Source: Arthrobacter sp. Soil764 (GTDB taxonomy: Bacteria; Actinomycetota; Actinomycetes; Actinomycetales; Micrococcaceae). From it: DNA of 64,000 nucleotides. Numbering within the stretch: the stretch's first letter is position 1; the number at the start of each line of letters is the position of its first letter. Where the stretch lies: NCBI RefSeq assembly GCF_001428075.1, contig NZ_LMSI01000022.1, positions 62,001-126,000 of the forward strand, written 5' to 3'. The position numbers and the translations under genes are program-made. Below are positions 29,968 to 38,313 of this stretch, piece after piece. The notes under the pieces are model-generated. The model worked only from the letters and a program-made list of their open reading frames with translations. It did no database searches and had not been told where the DNA came from.

Positions 29968-30677
29968 ACACCAAGGCCCACAGGCGCCGCCTGCTGCTCT
30001 GGTCAGCGCTGCCGGTTCTCCTGGTGCTGCTTCTCGCCGCCAAGCTCCTCAGCCTTGGCTTGCTCGCTGACCGTGCCGCCTCCGGCTTTGCAGCAGGAAA
30101 CGCATCCGCCGTGGATGCCGCAGCCCGTGGCCTGGGAGTGGCCAACGTGGTGGAACCCCATAAAGCGCCGTTTGCCGCCGGTGACGCCGCAGTGCTGGCA
30201 GGGGATTACGGCACGGCACGGCAGCTGTTCGACCAGGCACTGGGCATGGTTCCCGCCGGCTCAGGGGACGAATGCCTGGTCAGGGTGAACCTTGTCCTGG
30301 TGATCGAACGCCTGGGCGACTTGCGGCTCCAGGCCGGGGACCCGTCGTCGGCCCTTCCGTTCTTTAAGGAAGCCCTGGCAACCGCAGGCCAGGCGCCGGA
30401 AGGTTGCCTGTCTCCGGATGCGGAAGCGGGAGCGGCCGGGCGGTTGGCGGAAGCCCGGGAACGGCTGGAGGGAAAGATCGCCGCCGGCCAGCCCGCAGGC
30501 CCAGAGGGCGGAGCGGGTGAGGAATCCCCCGAGGACGGGCCGGCCGAGACCCGGCAGAGCCAACTGGACCAGATCCAGGACAGTTCGCGGCAGGCCCAGC
30601 GGGAGCGGAACAGCGGGCGCGAACGGGAAGAATACCTGGACAGCAACGGTGGGTCGGCCCCGGACCGCCCCTGGTAG
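29964..30677 (+). CDS. TPR-like membrane protein closing the MoxR operon
   Basis: Protein of 237 aa with an N-terminal membrane anchor (about 10-32). Two tetratricopeptide-like helical pairs follow (about 70-95 and 112-140: GDYGTARQLFDQALGMVP, GDPSSALPFFKEALATAG), and then a charged Gln/Glu/Arg-rich tail. TPR proteins are the usual last member of MoxR-VWA operons and probably scaffold the VWA partners. ATG overlaps the VWA stop by four bases. Confidence 0.78.
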   Translation: MNTKAHRRRLLLWSALPVLLVLLLAAKLLSLGLLADRAASGFAAGNASAVDAAARGLGVANVVEPHKAPFAAGDAAVLAGDYGTARQLFDQALGMVPAGSGDECLVRVNLVLVIERLGDLRLQAGDPSSALPFFKEALATAGQAPEGCLSPDAEAGAAGRLAEARERLEGKIAAGQPAGPEGGAGEESPEDGPAETRQSQLDQIQDSSRQAQRERNSGREREEYLDSNGGSAPDRPW

Positions 30678-30752
30678 CAAGCCCTTCCGGCGAAGGAAAT
30701 TCTGCTGCCGCACAAAACAACCCGTAAAAGTGCGTCTTAATTCGGCACGGAC

Positions 30753-30782
30753 TTGCACCGCCCCCGCCCGGCACCCTAGAGT
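30753..30782 (+). promoter_or_regulatory. Candidate metF promoter
   Basis: TTGCAC (30753-30758) and TAGAGT (30777-30782) with an 18-base spacer, immediately upstream of the palindrome at 30792. It implies an untranslated leader of roughly 220 nt before metF. Confidence 0.45.
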
Positions 30783-30791
30783 CGTAGACAA

Positions 30792-30805
30792 GTTACCGCG
30801 GTAAC
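30792..30805. promoter_or_regulatory. 14-bp palindrome, possible operator
   Basis: GTTACCGCGGTAAC is a perfect palindrome about 10 bases downstream of the candidate -10. The position near the expected transcription start suits a repressor site. No matching regulator is encoded in the window. Confidence 0.4.
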
Positions 30806-30806
30806 G

Positions 30807-30859
30807 TGTCAGCGATCCTCCGTTCCGGAGGGTGTGGGTGCCCCCATGTGGGCCTGACA
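30807..30859 (+). ncRNA. Possible three-way-junction RNA element in metF leader
   Basis: TGTCAG (30807-30812) pairs with CTGACA (30854-30859), enclosing CCTCCG-TTC-CGGAGG (30817-30831) and GTGGG/CCCAT (30834-30838/30843-30847). It sits in a leader of about 220 nt upstream of a methionine gene. It does not match the SAM, SAH, cobalamin or THF riboswitch consensus patterns as I know them. Structure inferred by eye only. Confidence 0.35.
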
Positions 30860-31007
30860 TTTGCTCACGGACTACTTCATTCAAGGCGTAACAGTCGCGG
30901 CTGCGTCCTCGTGGAGTCCCTCCGTGTTCCCAAACTCAAAATCATTGCCGGTTCTCTGTCCTGTTTCGCCGGGCGGAGACCCCAATGGCCCAAAGCCAAG
31001 GACGCAA

Positions 31008-31973
31008 ATGTCACCACCAAGCCTTATTGACGCACACCCCAACCTGTCCGACACCGCTCCGGTAGCGCTTTCCTATGAGCTCTTCCCCCCGCGTTCTCCT
31101 GCGGCAGCGGAGACGCTGTGGACCACCATCCGCGAGTTGGAAGCAACTGAACCGGACTACGTCTCCGTCACGTACGGCGCCAGCGGATCCAACCGGGACA
31201 CCGCCGTCGAACTCATCAACCGGCTCCTGCTCGAAACCACGCTGCGGCCGCTGGCACACCTCACCTGCGTGGGCAACACGCCGCAGGAACTCGCCGGCAT
31301 CGTCGGGGAACTGCTGGACACCGGGGTCCGGGGCATCCTTGCCCTGCGCGGCGATCTTCCCAAGGACGCCAGTGCCCCTGCCAGCGGGTCGCTCCGGTAT
31401 GCCCAGGATCTGATCGAACTCATCCGCCGTGTGGAGCAGCGCCGGTCGGCCCTGCTCTGCGCCGGAAAGATCGCAGTGGGTGTGGCAGCGTATCCAACCC
31501 GGCATCCGGAGTCACCCAGTGAAGAGCACGACGTTGAGGTGCTGCTCGCGAAGCAGCGTTCCGGCGCCGATTTCGCCATCACCCAGGTGTTTTTCGAGAC
31601 CAGGCAGTATGCCGACCTCCTCACCCGGGCACGCCGTGCCGGTGTGACCATTCCGATCATCCCCGGCGTCATGCCGTTGACCAGCCTCCGCCGGCTCAAC
31701 CGGCTGGGCGAACTGACCGGAGTGGAGCCGGCGCCGCAACTGATGGCCCGGCTGGCTGCGGCCGATACCGACATCGAACGCCTCCGCATTGGGGTCGACG
31801 CCACCGTTGACCTGGCCAACGCCGCACTTGATGCGGGTGCTCCCGGCATCCACATCTACACCTTCAACGAACACCAGAGTGCGCTGGAGGTGCTGGACAA
31901 GCTGGCCCTTCCGCGGCGCAGCCGTCCCGGCATCCGGCCCGGGTCCAGTGCCCGCGGCCAGCTGGCCAGCTGA
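31008..31973 (+). CDS. metF: Methylenetetrahydrofolate reductase
   Basis: FAD-dependent enzyme of 321 aa that makes 5-methyl-THF, the methyl donor for MetE/MetH. Features: SYELFPPRSPAAAETLW near the N-terminus, DYVSVTYGASGSNRD, LTCVGNTPQEL, LRGDLP and the FITQVFF-type stretch (ADFAITQVFFE). ATG 31008 follows AAGGA by 5 bases; the in-frame sequence upstream is leader, not protein. metE follows 119 bases on, giving consecutive steps. Confidence 0.95.
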   Translation: MSPPSLIDAHPNLSDTAPVALSYELFPPRSPAAAETLWTTIRELEATEPDYVSVTYGASGSNRDTAVELINRLLLETTLRPLAHLTCVGNTPQELAGIVGELLDTGVRGILALRGDLPKDASAPASGSLRYAQDLIELIRRVEQRRSALLCAGKIAVGVAAYPTRHPESPSEEHDVEVLLAKQRSGADFAITQVFFETRQYADLLTRARRAGVTIPIIPGVMPLTSLRRLNRLGELTGVEPAPQLMARLAAADTDIERLRIGVDATVDLANAALDAGAPGIHIYTFNEHQSALEVLDKLALPRRSRPGIRPGSSARGQLAS

Positions 31974-32092
31974 CCGGCCTGCACCCCCAACAGCTTCCAT
32001 TCATCCGCGCAGCGTTCGTACACGCCGCGTTCATCCTTCGTGCGCTGATGCGCGCACGCCCTCGACACTTACTCGACCTCCAGGAGTACCCC

Positions 32093-34432
32093 ATGACTGA
32101 ACAGAACACCGCCCGCACCCCCTTCCCGGCAGCCTCGCTCCTCGGCTACCCCCGCATCGGCCGGCGCCGCGAGCTCAAGAAGGCTGTCGAGGCCTACTGG
32201 GCCGGGAAGATCGACGCCGCCGCCCTGGACGCAGCGGCCAAGGACATCCAGCTGGCCATCGCCCGGCGCCTGCAGGAACTGGGCCTGACCGAAGCTGCCG
32301 CTGTCCCGGGCACCTTCTCCTACTACGACCAGGTCCTGGACACCACCGCCCACCTCGGCGCGGTGCCCGCCCGCTTTGGCAAGCTCCTCAACGGTGAAGG
32401 CCAGCTGGACATTGACGGCTACTTCACCCTTGCCCGCGGCAACAAGGAACAGCAGCCGCTGGAAATGACCAAGTGGTTCGACACCAACTACCACTACCTG
32501 GTGCCGGAAATCGGTCCGGAGACCGACTTCACCCTGGCCTCCACCGCGAAGGTTGACGAGTTCGCCTTCGCCCTGGCCAACGGCATCGAGACCCGCCCTT
32601 ACGTCGTGGGCCCCGTCACCTACCTGCTGCTGTCCAAGGCTTCCGACGACGCCCCCGCCGGCTTCGCCCCGCTGTCCCGCCTGGAGGACATCCTGCCCGT
32701 CTACGTGCAGCTGCTGGAAAAGCTCGCGGCTGCGGGTGCCGGCTGGGTCCAGCTGGACGAGCCCGCCCTGGTGGTGGACCAGGACACCCCGGCCGCCGAA
32801 ATCGAGGCAGCCGTGGCCCGCGCCTACGAGGTACTGACCGCTGCAGCCAACCGCCCGCAGATCCTCGTCTCCACCCCCTACGGCTCACTGGACGGGCAGC
32901 TGGGCACCCTCGCAGCCACCAACATCGATGCCCTCCACATCGACGTCTTCAAGGGCGCCGTTCCGTCCGCCGCTGCCCTGGCGGGCCTGGGCAACAAGAC
33001 CCTGGTTGCCGGCGTCGTGGACGGCCACAACATCTGGCGCAACGACCTCGCTGCCTCCGCCGCCAAGCTGGACGAACTGAAGGCAGCGGCCGCAAAGGTG
33101 GCTGTCTCCACGTCCACCTCCACCCAGCACGTCCCGCACGACGTGGCCGAGGAAACCCAGCTCTCCGCTCAGCTCCGCAGTTGGCTGGCGTTCTCGGACC
33201 AGAAGGCCGTGGAAGTCAAGGCCCTGGCCGCTTACCTGGCCGATCCCGCTTCCGCCCAGGATGCGATCGACGAGGCAACCGCCGTCATCGCTTCCCGCGC
33301 CACCGCCGAGGGCGTCCGCCGCGCAGACGTCCGTGCCCGCACCGAGGCCCTCACAGCGGCTGACTTCTCGCGCTCCGAGTATTCGGCCCGCGAAGCCGCC
33401 CAGGAGGAGGCGCTGCACCTGCCGCCGCTGCCCACCACGACGATCGGATCCTTCCCGCAGACCGCTGAAATCAGGTCGGCCCGCGCCCGGAACAACAAGG
33501 GTGATCTCACCGACGAGCAGTACGCGCAGCTCATGAAGGACGAGATCAAGCGCGTGGTGCAGCTGCAGGAAGAGCTTGGCTACGACGTCCTGGTGCACGG
33601 TGAGCCGGAGCGCAACGACATGGTCCAGTACTTTGCCGAGAACCTCGAAGGGTTCGACGTCACGGTCCACGGCTGGGTCCAGTCCTACGGCTCACGCTGC
33701 ACCCGGCCGTCCATTCTCTGGGGCGACGTCACCCGCAGCGCTCCGATCACGGTGGAATGGGCCAAGTACGCCCAGTCCCTCACAGCCAAGCCGATGAAGG
33801 GCATGCTGACCGGTCCCGTCACCATCCTGGCCTGGTCCTTCGTCCGCGACGACCAGCCCCTGGGCGAGACCGCCAACCAGGTGGGCCTGGCCCTCCGCGA
33901 CGAGATTGCCGACCTCGAAGCTGCCGGCATCAAGGTCATCCAGGTGGACGAGCCCGCCCTGCGCGAACTGCTTCCGCTGCGCAAAGCCGACCAGGCGGAC
34001 TACCTGAAGTGGTCCGTTGACTCCTTCCGCCTGGCCACCGCCGGCGCCGCCGATTCCACGCAGATCCACACCCACCTCTGCTACTCCGAGTTCGGCGTGA
34101 TCATCGACGCGATCGACGGGCTGGACGCGGACGTCACCTCCATAGAGGCTGCCCGCTCCCGGATGGAGGTTGTCCACGACCTCGAGTCCCACGGCTTCGG
34201 CCGCGGGGTGGGCCCGGGTGTCTACGACATCCACTCACCCCGAGTGCCCGGCGAGCAGGAGGTCACCGAGCTGCTGGCAACCGCCGTCAAGCACGTCCCG
34301 TCCCGCCAGCTCTGGGTCAACCCGGACTGCGGCCTGAAGACCCGCGGCTACGCCGAGACCGAAGAGTCCCTGCGCAACCTGGTCAGGGCCACGCAGACGG
34401 TCCGCGCGGAGCTGCTGGAAACGGCGAAGTAG
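32093..34432 (+). CDS. metE: Cobalamin-independent methionine synthase
   Basis: Transfers the methyl group from 5-methyltetrahydropteroyl-triglutamate to homocysteine (779 aa). The N-terminal domain begins SLLGYPRIGRRRELKKA. The catalytic C-terminal half includes TTIGSFPQT, HGEPERNDMVQYFAENL, the zinc ligands in IHTHLCYSEF, and the final cysteine in WVNPDCGLKTRGY. CAGGAG lies 6 bases before the ATG. Grouped with metF. Confidence 0.97.
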   Translation: MTEQNTARTPFPAASLLGYPRIGRRRELKKAVEAYWAGKIDAAALDAAAKDIQLAIARRLQELGLTEAAAVPGTFSYYDQVLDTTAHLGAVPARFGKLLNGEGQLDIDGYFTLARGNKEQQPLEMTKWFDTNYHYLVPEIGPETDFTLASTAKVDEFAFALANGIETRPYVVGPVTYLLLSKASDDAPAGFAPLSRLEDILPVYVQLLEKLAAAGAGWVQLDEPALVVDQDTPAAEIEAAVARAYEVLTAAANRPQILVSTPYGSLDGQLGTLAATNIDALHIDVFKGAVPSAAALAGLGNKTLVAGVVDGHNIWRNDLAASAAKLDELKAAAAKVAVSTSTSTQHVPHDVAEETQLSAQLRSWLAFSDQKAVEVKALAAYLADPASAQDAIDEATAVIASRATAEGVRRADVRARTEALTAADFSRSEYSAREAAQEEALHLPPLPTTTIGSFPQTAEIRSARARNNKGDLTDEQYAQLMKDEIKRVVQLQEELGYDVLVHGEPERNDMVQYFAENLEGFDVTVHGWVQSYGSRCTRPSILWGDVTRSAPITVEWAKYAQSLTAKPMKGMLTGPVTILAWSFVRDDQPLGETANQVGLALRDEIADLEAAGIKVIQVDEPALRELLPLRKADQADYLKWSVDSFRLATAGAADSTQIHTHLCYSEFGVIIDAIDGLDADVTSIEAARSRMEVVHDLESHGFGRGVGPGVYDIHSPRVPGEQEVTELLATAVKHVPSRQLWVNPDCGLKTRGYAETEESLRNLVRATQTVRAELLETAK

Positions 34433-34461
34433 ACGAACAGGGCTAAGAGAGCCCGCAGAGG

Positions 34462-34498
34462 CTCCAGGTCCGGTGCGCCCAGCGCACTGGACCTGGAG
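34462..34498 (+). terminator. Hairpin after metE
   Basis: Arms 34462-34477 and 34483-34498 pair over 16 positions with one mismatch and a 5-base loop. No T-run follows. Confidence 0.6.
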
Positions 34499-34561
34499 TA
34501 GCGGGCGAACGGGCGGGCCACTGGGGAATTCCTGGTGACCCGCCGTCGTCGTGCTTTAACC

Positions 34562-34621
34562 ATCGATTGCTCCGTAACTGCCGTTTTGAGTGTCCAAAAG
34601 GGCATTTACGGAGCAATCGAT
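34562..34621. terminator. 60-bp inverted repeat between convergent genes
   Basis: Outer arms ATCGATTGCTCCGTAA (34562-34577) and 34606-34621 are exact complements. Inner TGCC/GGCA and TTTTG/CAAAA continue the stem to a 6-base loop. The right arm abuts the stop of the minus-strand gene. A bidirectional terminator is the simplest reading; a mobile palindromic repeat is possible. Confidence 0.65.
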
Positions 34622-35128
34622 TCAGGACTCCCAGACGATCTCGTCGTCCACCACGCCGTCCTGGTCGGCGGAGGCCACCAGGACCTCATCCGTGAAGTGC
34701 TCGCCCAGGGTGAAATCCATGACGAAGTAGCGTTCGGGCTGGCCGGGATAGATGGCTACGTGGCCGAGTTTGAGTGCCTTGAGGAAGACCTCGTTGGTGA
34801 GCTGTTTGCGGTCCTGGACGCCGAACACCTTGTGCAGGTGCTCGTCCTTGAGCGCATTGCAGTGGAAGTGCAGGTACTCCTGGGGACTGGTGCCCTCCTG
34901 CTCAAGTTCCTCGGCGATCATCTCGCGGACCTCGTCCACCAGTTCCGGAAGGAAACGCAACCGATAGTCCACCTTGCGAAGCGCGGCTTCGTCAAAGTTG
35001 TCGTGGGCGGTGATGTTCAGGTCGAGTTCCAGCGGGTGGCCTCGCAGCTCATGTTTGGCGGCAAAGAGATGATCCATGCCGTGGTTGAGCTCGATCTCCC
35101 CAAAGTGCTGGCTCGCTACCTTGTTCAT
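34622..35128 (-). CDS. DUF2004-like protein
   Basis: Acidic 168-aa soluble protein (HFGEIELNHGMDHLFAAKHELRGHPLELDLNITA; ...DYRLRFLPELVDEVREMIAEELE). I associate this pattern with DUF2004, of unknown function, but that is from memory of the family and not a search. The C-terminus is a beta-rich segment (HVAIYPGQPERYFVMDFTLGEHFTDEVLVAS). Monocistronic, convergent with metE. Confidence 0.7.
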   Translation of the reverse strand: MNKVASQHFGEIELNHGMDHLFAAKHELRGHPLELDLNITAHDNFDEAALRKVDYRLRFLPELVDEVREMIAEELEQEGTSPQEYLHFHCNALKDEHLHKVFGVQDRKQLTNEVFLKALKLGHVAIYPGQPERYFVMDFTLGEHFTDEVLVASADQDGVVDDEIVWES

Positions 35129-35173
35129 ATTCTCAACATAGACCCGAAGGGCAGACCATTCCAGCGTTCTGCC

Positions 35174-36091
35174 CTAATTGACCGCGGTGCGCATCCCCGC
35201 GAGTGTTTCGGCCAGCAGGTCGACGAAGAGCTGCACCCGCGCCGTCTTCCGGTCATTGATCAACAGGGCAAACACGTTCCGGGCCAGCCGGATCTCCGGG
35301 ACGTCCAGCACCACCACGCCCGCCGGCTTGTTCCGCAGGGCAAGCTCCGGAACCAGGGCCGCCCCCAGGCCTGCGGCGGCCATCTCCAGGCTGGCATGGA
35401 AGTCATCACTGTGCGCCACCACCCGCGGGTGCAGGTTGCAGCCCGCGAACAGCCGCTCGATCACCATCGCATCGCTGGTGCCGGGATGGTGCATGATCCA
35501 GGGCATCTCGGAGAGATGGTCCGCGGCCACCTTCGCGTCCGCCCGGAAACCCCAGCCGGCGGGCAGCACCACCCGGAAGTCGTCGTCGCCAATCCATTGC
35601 CTGTTGATGGTGTTGGGCCACGCGAAGCCGGTCTGGCCCACCTGGAACACCACGGCCAGGTCCAGGTCGCCGCCGGTGCGCAGCCCCTGGATGGTTTGGC
35701 CCGGCTCCGCCACAGACACCCGCAGGTCGATCCCAAGTTTCTTCCACGCCGGGTTCTTCAGGATCCGCGGCAGGACGTACGTGGCCAGGCTGGGAAAGAT
35801 CCCCAGCCGCAGTTCCTGGCTTTCCGAGTCCTGCGTCCTTGAGGCGGCGGCCATCAGTGCCTCGATGTCCGTGAGCACCTTGGCAGCGTGCCGGGTCATG
35901 ACGACGGCGGCTTCCGTGGGAATCACGGCGCGCGCCGAACGCTGGAAGAGGGTAACGCCCGTTTCCCGCTCCAAAGCCGACATCTGCTGGGACACGGCGG
36001 AGGCCGTGTAGCCGAGTGTTGCGGCTGCTGCAGCGAATGAGCCCAGCCGCGTGACTTCAAGGAGGGTCTTCAGGTGCACCGGATTTACCAC
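35174..36091 (-). CDS. LysR-family transcriptional regulator
   Basis: Regulator of about 305 aa. HTH at residues about 15-40 (GSFAAAAATLGYTASAVSQQMSALERETGVTLFQR), then a periplasmic-binding-like effector domain. The first in-frame GTG is at 36109, but GTG 36091 gives the usual spacing to the HTH and is preferred. It is transcribed divergently from the lipid-modification cluster with overlapping 5' regions, so control of that cluster is likely. Effector unknown. Confidence 0.88.
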   Translation of the reverse strand: MVNPVHLKTLLEVTRLGSFAAAAATLGYTASAVSQQMSALERETGVTLFQRSARAVIPTEAAVVMTRHAAKVLTDIEALMAAASRTQDSESQELRLGIFPSLATYVLPRILKNPAWKKLGIDLRVSVAEPGQTIQGLRTGGDLDLAVVFQVGQTGFAWPNTINRQWIGDDDFRVVLPAGWGFRADAKVAADHLSEMPWIMHHPGTSDAMVIERLFAGCNLHPRVVAHSDDFHASLEMAAAGLGAALVPELALRNKPAGVVVLDVPEIRLARNVFALLINDRKTARVQLFVDLLAETLAGMRTAVN

Positions 36092-36187
36092 GAGCCCACA
36101 GTACTGCACCCATCCGCCGGCCGTACCGCACCGAACAACCCTCTGTATACCCAGCCCAGCGGCAAATGTTCAGCAGAGGAGCATGAA

Positions 36188-37585
36188 TTGTCACTTGACC
36201 CAGCAGGAAGTGTAGGCGGCCGGCGCCGCGTTGCCGTGATCGGCAGCGGCGTGGCCGGATTGACGGCGGCCTACGTTTTGAACCGGCAGGACGACGTCAC
36301 CCTGTTTGAGGCGGATTCGAGGCTGGGCGGCCATGCCCACACCCACGACATGCCACAACCCGACGGCAGCACCATGGGGGTGGACACCGGTTTCATCGTG
36401 CACAACGAACGGACCTATCCCACCCTGCTGCGGTTGTTCGCCGAGCTGGGCGTCGAAACCCAGGACTCGGAGATGAGCATGTCCATCCGCTGCGACGGCT
36501 GCGGGCTGGAATACGCGGGGGCGCGGGACGGCGCCCGCGGCATTATCGCCAAACCCTCCAGCCTGCTGCGCGGCCGCTACCTGCTGATGCTGCTGGAGGT
36601 CACCCGTTTTTACCGGAAGGCGCGGGAACTGCTCAGGACCGCGCCGCCGTCGGCTGTCAGCGGCGAGGTGGAGGTGCCGGACCTGACGCTGGGGGCATTC
36701 CTGGAACGGGAGAAGTTCAGCCCCTACTTCATCTCCCACTTCATGACCCCCGTGGTCAGCGCAGTCTGGTCCTGCGACCCCACCACGGCCCTGGCTTATC
36801 CCGCGCGGTACCTCTTCACGTTCCTGGGCCACCACGGCATGCTGGGCATCAAGGGCTCGCCGCAGTGGCGCACCGTCACCGGCGGCTCAGCCCGGTACGT
36901 CGAAAAGCTCGCCGCTACGCTGGCCGACGTTCGGCTCAACAGACCCGTCACCGCCATCCGGCGCCTGCCCGACGGCGTGGAGCTCGCCACGGACAGCGGG
37001 CTGGAACACTTTGACGCCGTCGTCATTGCCACCCATCCTGCGCAGGCGCTCGGGTTCCTGGCCGACGCCACCCCTGAGGAGAAGGAGGCGCTGGGCGGGA
37101 TGCCGTACTCGGTAAACCAAACGGTATTCCACCGGGACCCTGCAGTCCTCCCGGCGGCGGACAACGCCAAGGCGTCCTGGAACTACCGGCTCCCGGCCTG
37201 CGACGCCCGCCCGGACAAGGTCCTGGTGAGCTACGACCTGACCCGGCTGCAGCGGCTGAGCCCTGCGGATGGCAAGCCCTACCTGGTGAGCCTGGGGGAG
37301 TCGGACCTGATCGGCGACACTGCAGTGCTGGAGCGCATGGTCTACGAACACCCGCAGTACACGCCCGAATCCCTTCAGGCCCAGCAGGCCATCACCGCGC
37401 TGAGCAACAGCCGGATCGCCTACGCCGGGGCGTACCTTGGCTGGGGATTCCACGAGGACGGCGCCCTCTCCGGTGCGCGCGCCGCGGAGAAACTTGGCCG
37501 CAGCTGGCCGGTGGTCCGCGCGGAGGACTCCACGGAGTCCTTCGGCGAGGGGGAGCGGGAACTGCTCGCCCCGGAACCTGCATGA
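36188..37585 (+). CDS. FAD-dependent amine-oxidase-like oxidoreductase
   Basis: Protein of 465 aa with FAD site VAVIGSGVAGLTAAYVL and the following DSRLGGHAHTH. The order FAD oxidoreductase - DUF1365 - CFA-type methyltransferase is the same as Mycobacterium tuberculosis Rv0449c-Rv0448c-Rv0447c (ufaA1), linked to modified unsaturated fatty acids, and resembles clusters for furan fatty acids where an amine-oxidase-like flavoprotein acts as acyl desaturase. A lipid-directed redox step is therefore inferred. TTG 36188 is chosen because AGAGGAG ends 7 bases before it; the longer frame from 36074 has no binding site. Confidence 0.85.
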   Translation: MSLDPAGSVGGRRRVAVIGSGVAGLTAAYVLNRQDDVTLFEADSRLGGHAHTHDMPQPDGSTMGVDTGFIVHNERTYPTLLRLFAELGVETQDSEMSMSIRCDGCGLEYAGARDGARGIIAKPSSLLRGRYLLMLLEVTRFYRKARELLRTAPPSAVSGEVEVPDLTLGAFLEREKFSPYFISHFMTPVVSAVWSCDPTTALAYPARYLFTFLGHHGMLGIKGSPQWRTVTGGSARYVEKLAATLADVRLNRPVTAIRRLPDGVELATDSGLEHFDAVVIATHPAQALGFLADATPEEKEALGGMPYSVNQTVFHRDPAVLPAADNAKASWNYRLPACDARPDKVLVSYDLTRLQRLSPADGKPYLVSLGESDLIGDTAVLERMVYEHPQYTPESLQAQQAITALSNSRIAYAGAYLGWGFHEDGALSGARAAEKLGRSWPVVRAEDSTESFGEGERELLAPEPA

Positions 37586-38313
37586 CCATGGACGCCTCGA
37601 TCTACAGCACATCCATCTCCCACGTGCGGCGCAGTCCCTTAAAGAATGCGTTCACCTACCGGAGCTACAGCTGGTTTGTGGACGTGGACAAGCTTCCGCG
37701 GCTGCCGTTCCTGCTCCGGCCGCTGGCAGTGTTCCACGCCGCAGACCACCTTGGCGATCCCGACGCCGGCATCCGGGCCAACGTGGAGCGGTACCTCCGC
37801 ACGCAGGGCGTGGATCCCGACGGCGGTCCCATCCACATGCTCACCAGTGCCAGGGTCTTTGGCTACGTCTTCAACCCGCTCACCCTGTTCTGGTGCTACC
37901 GGTCCACCGGCGAACTGCAGTGCGTGGTGGCCGAGGTCCACAACACCTACGGGGAGCGGCACTGCTACCTGCTGCGGACCGATCCCTCCGGACGCGCTTC
38001 TGTGCCGAAGGCGTTCTACGTTTCACCCTTCAACGATGTGGACGGCGAGTACCGGATGAAGCTTCCGGCGCCGGGGGACCGGCTGGCCGTTTCCATCATC
38101 CTGGACCGGGAGGGGCACCGGCCCTTCGTCGCCACCATGGATGGCCGGCGCAGGCCTGCCACCAGCCGCAACATCCTGGCAGCGGCTTTCGCGGCTCCTG
38201 CCGCGCCGCTGCTGGTATCCGCCCTGATCCGGGTGCAGGGCATTAAACTCTGGGCAAGACGCCTGCCCGTCGTCGCCAGACCACACCACACCTCACAGGA
38301 GGCAGTTCAATGA
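37582..38313 (+). CDS. DUF1365 domain protein
   Basis: Protein of 243 aa with the DUF1365 landmarks: SISHVRRSPLKNAFTYRSYSWFVDVD, RVFGYVFNPLTLFWCYR and KAFYVSPFNDVDGEYR. The biochemical role is unknown; it co-occurs with CFA-type methyltransferases and FAD oxidoreductases. Start overlaps the previous stop and its stop overlaps the next start (ATGA), giving tight translational coupling. Confidence 0.9.
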   Translation: MTMDASIYSTSISHVRRSPLKNAFTYRSYSWFVDVDKLPRLPFLLRPLAVFHAADHLGDPDAGIRANVERYLRTQGVDPDGGPIHMLTSARVFGYVFNPLTLFWCYRSTGELQCVVAEVHNTYGERHCYLLRTDPSGRASVPKAFYVSPFNDVDGEYRMKLPAPGDRLAVSIILDREGHRPFVATMDGRRRPATSRNILAAAFAAPAAPLLVSALIRVQGIKLWARRLPVVARPHHTSQEAVQ

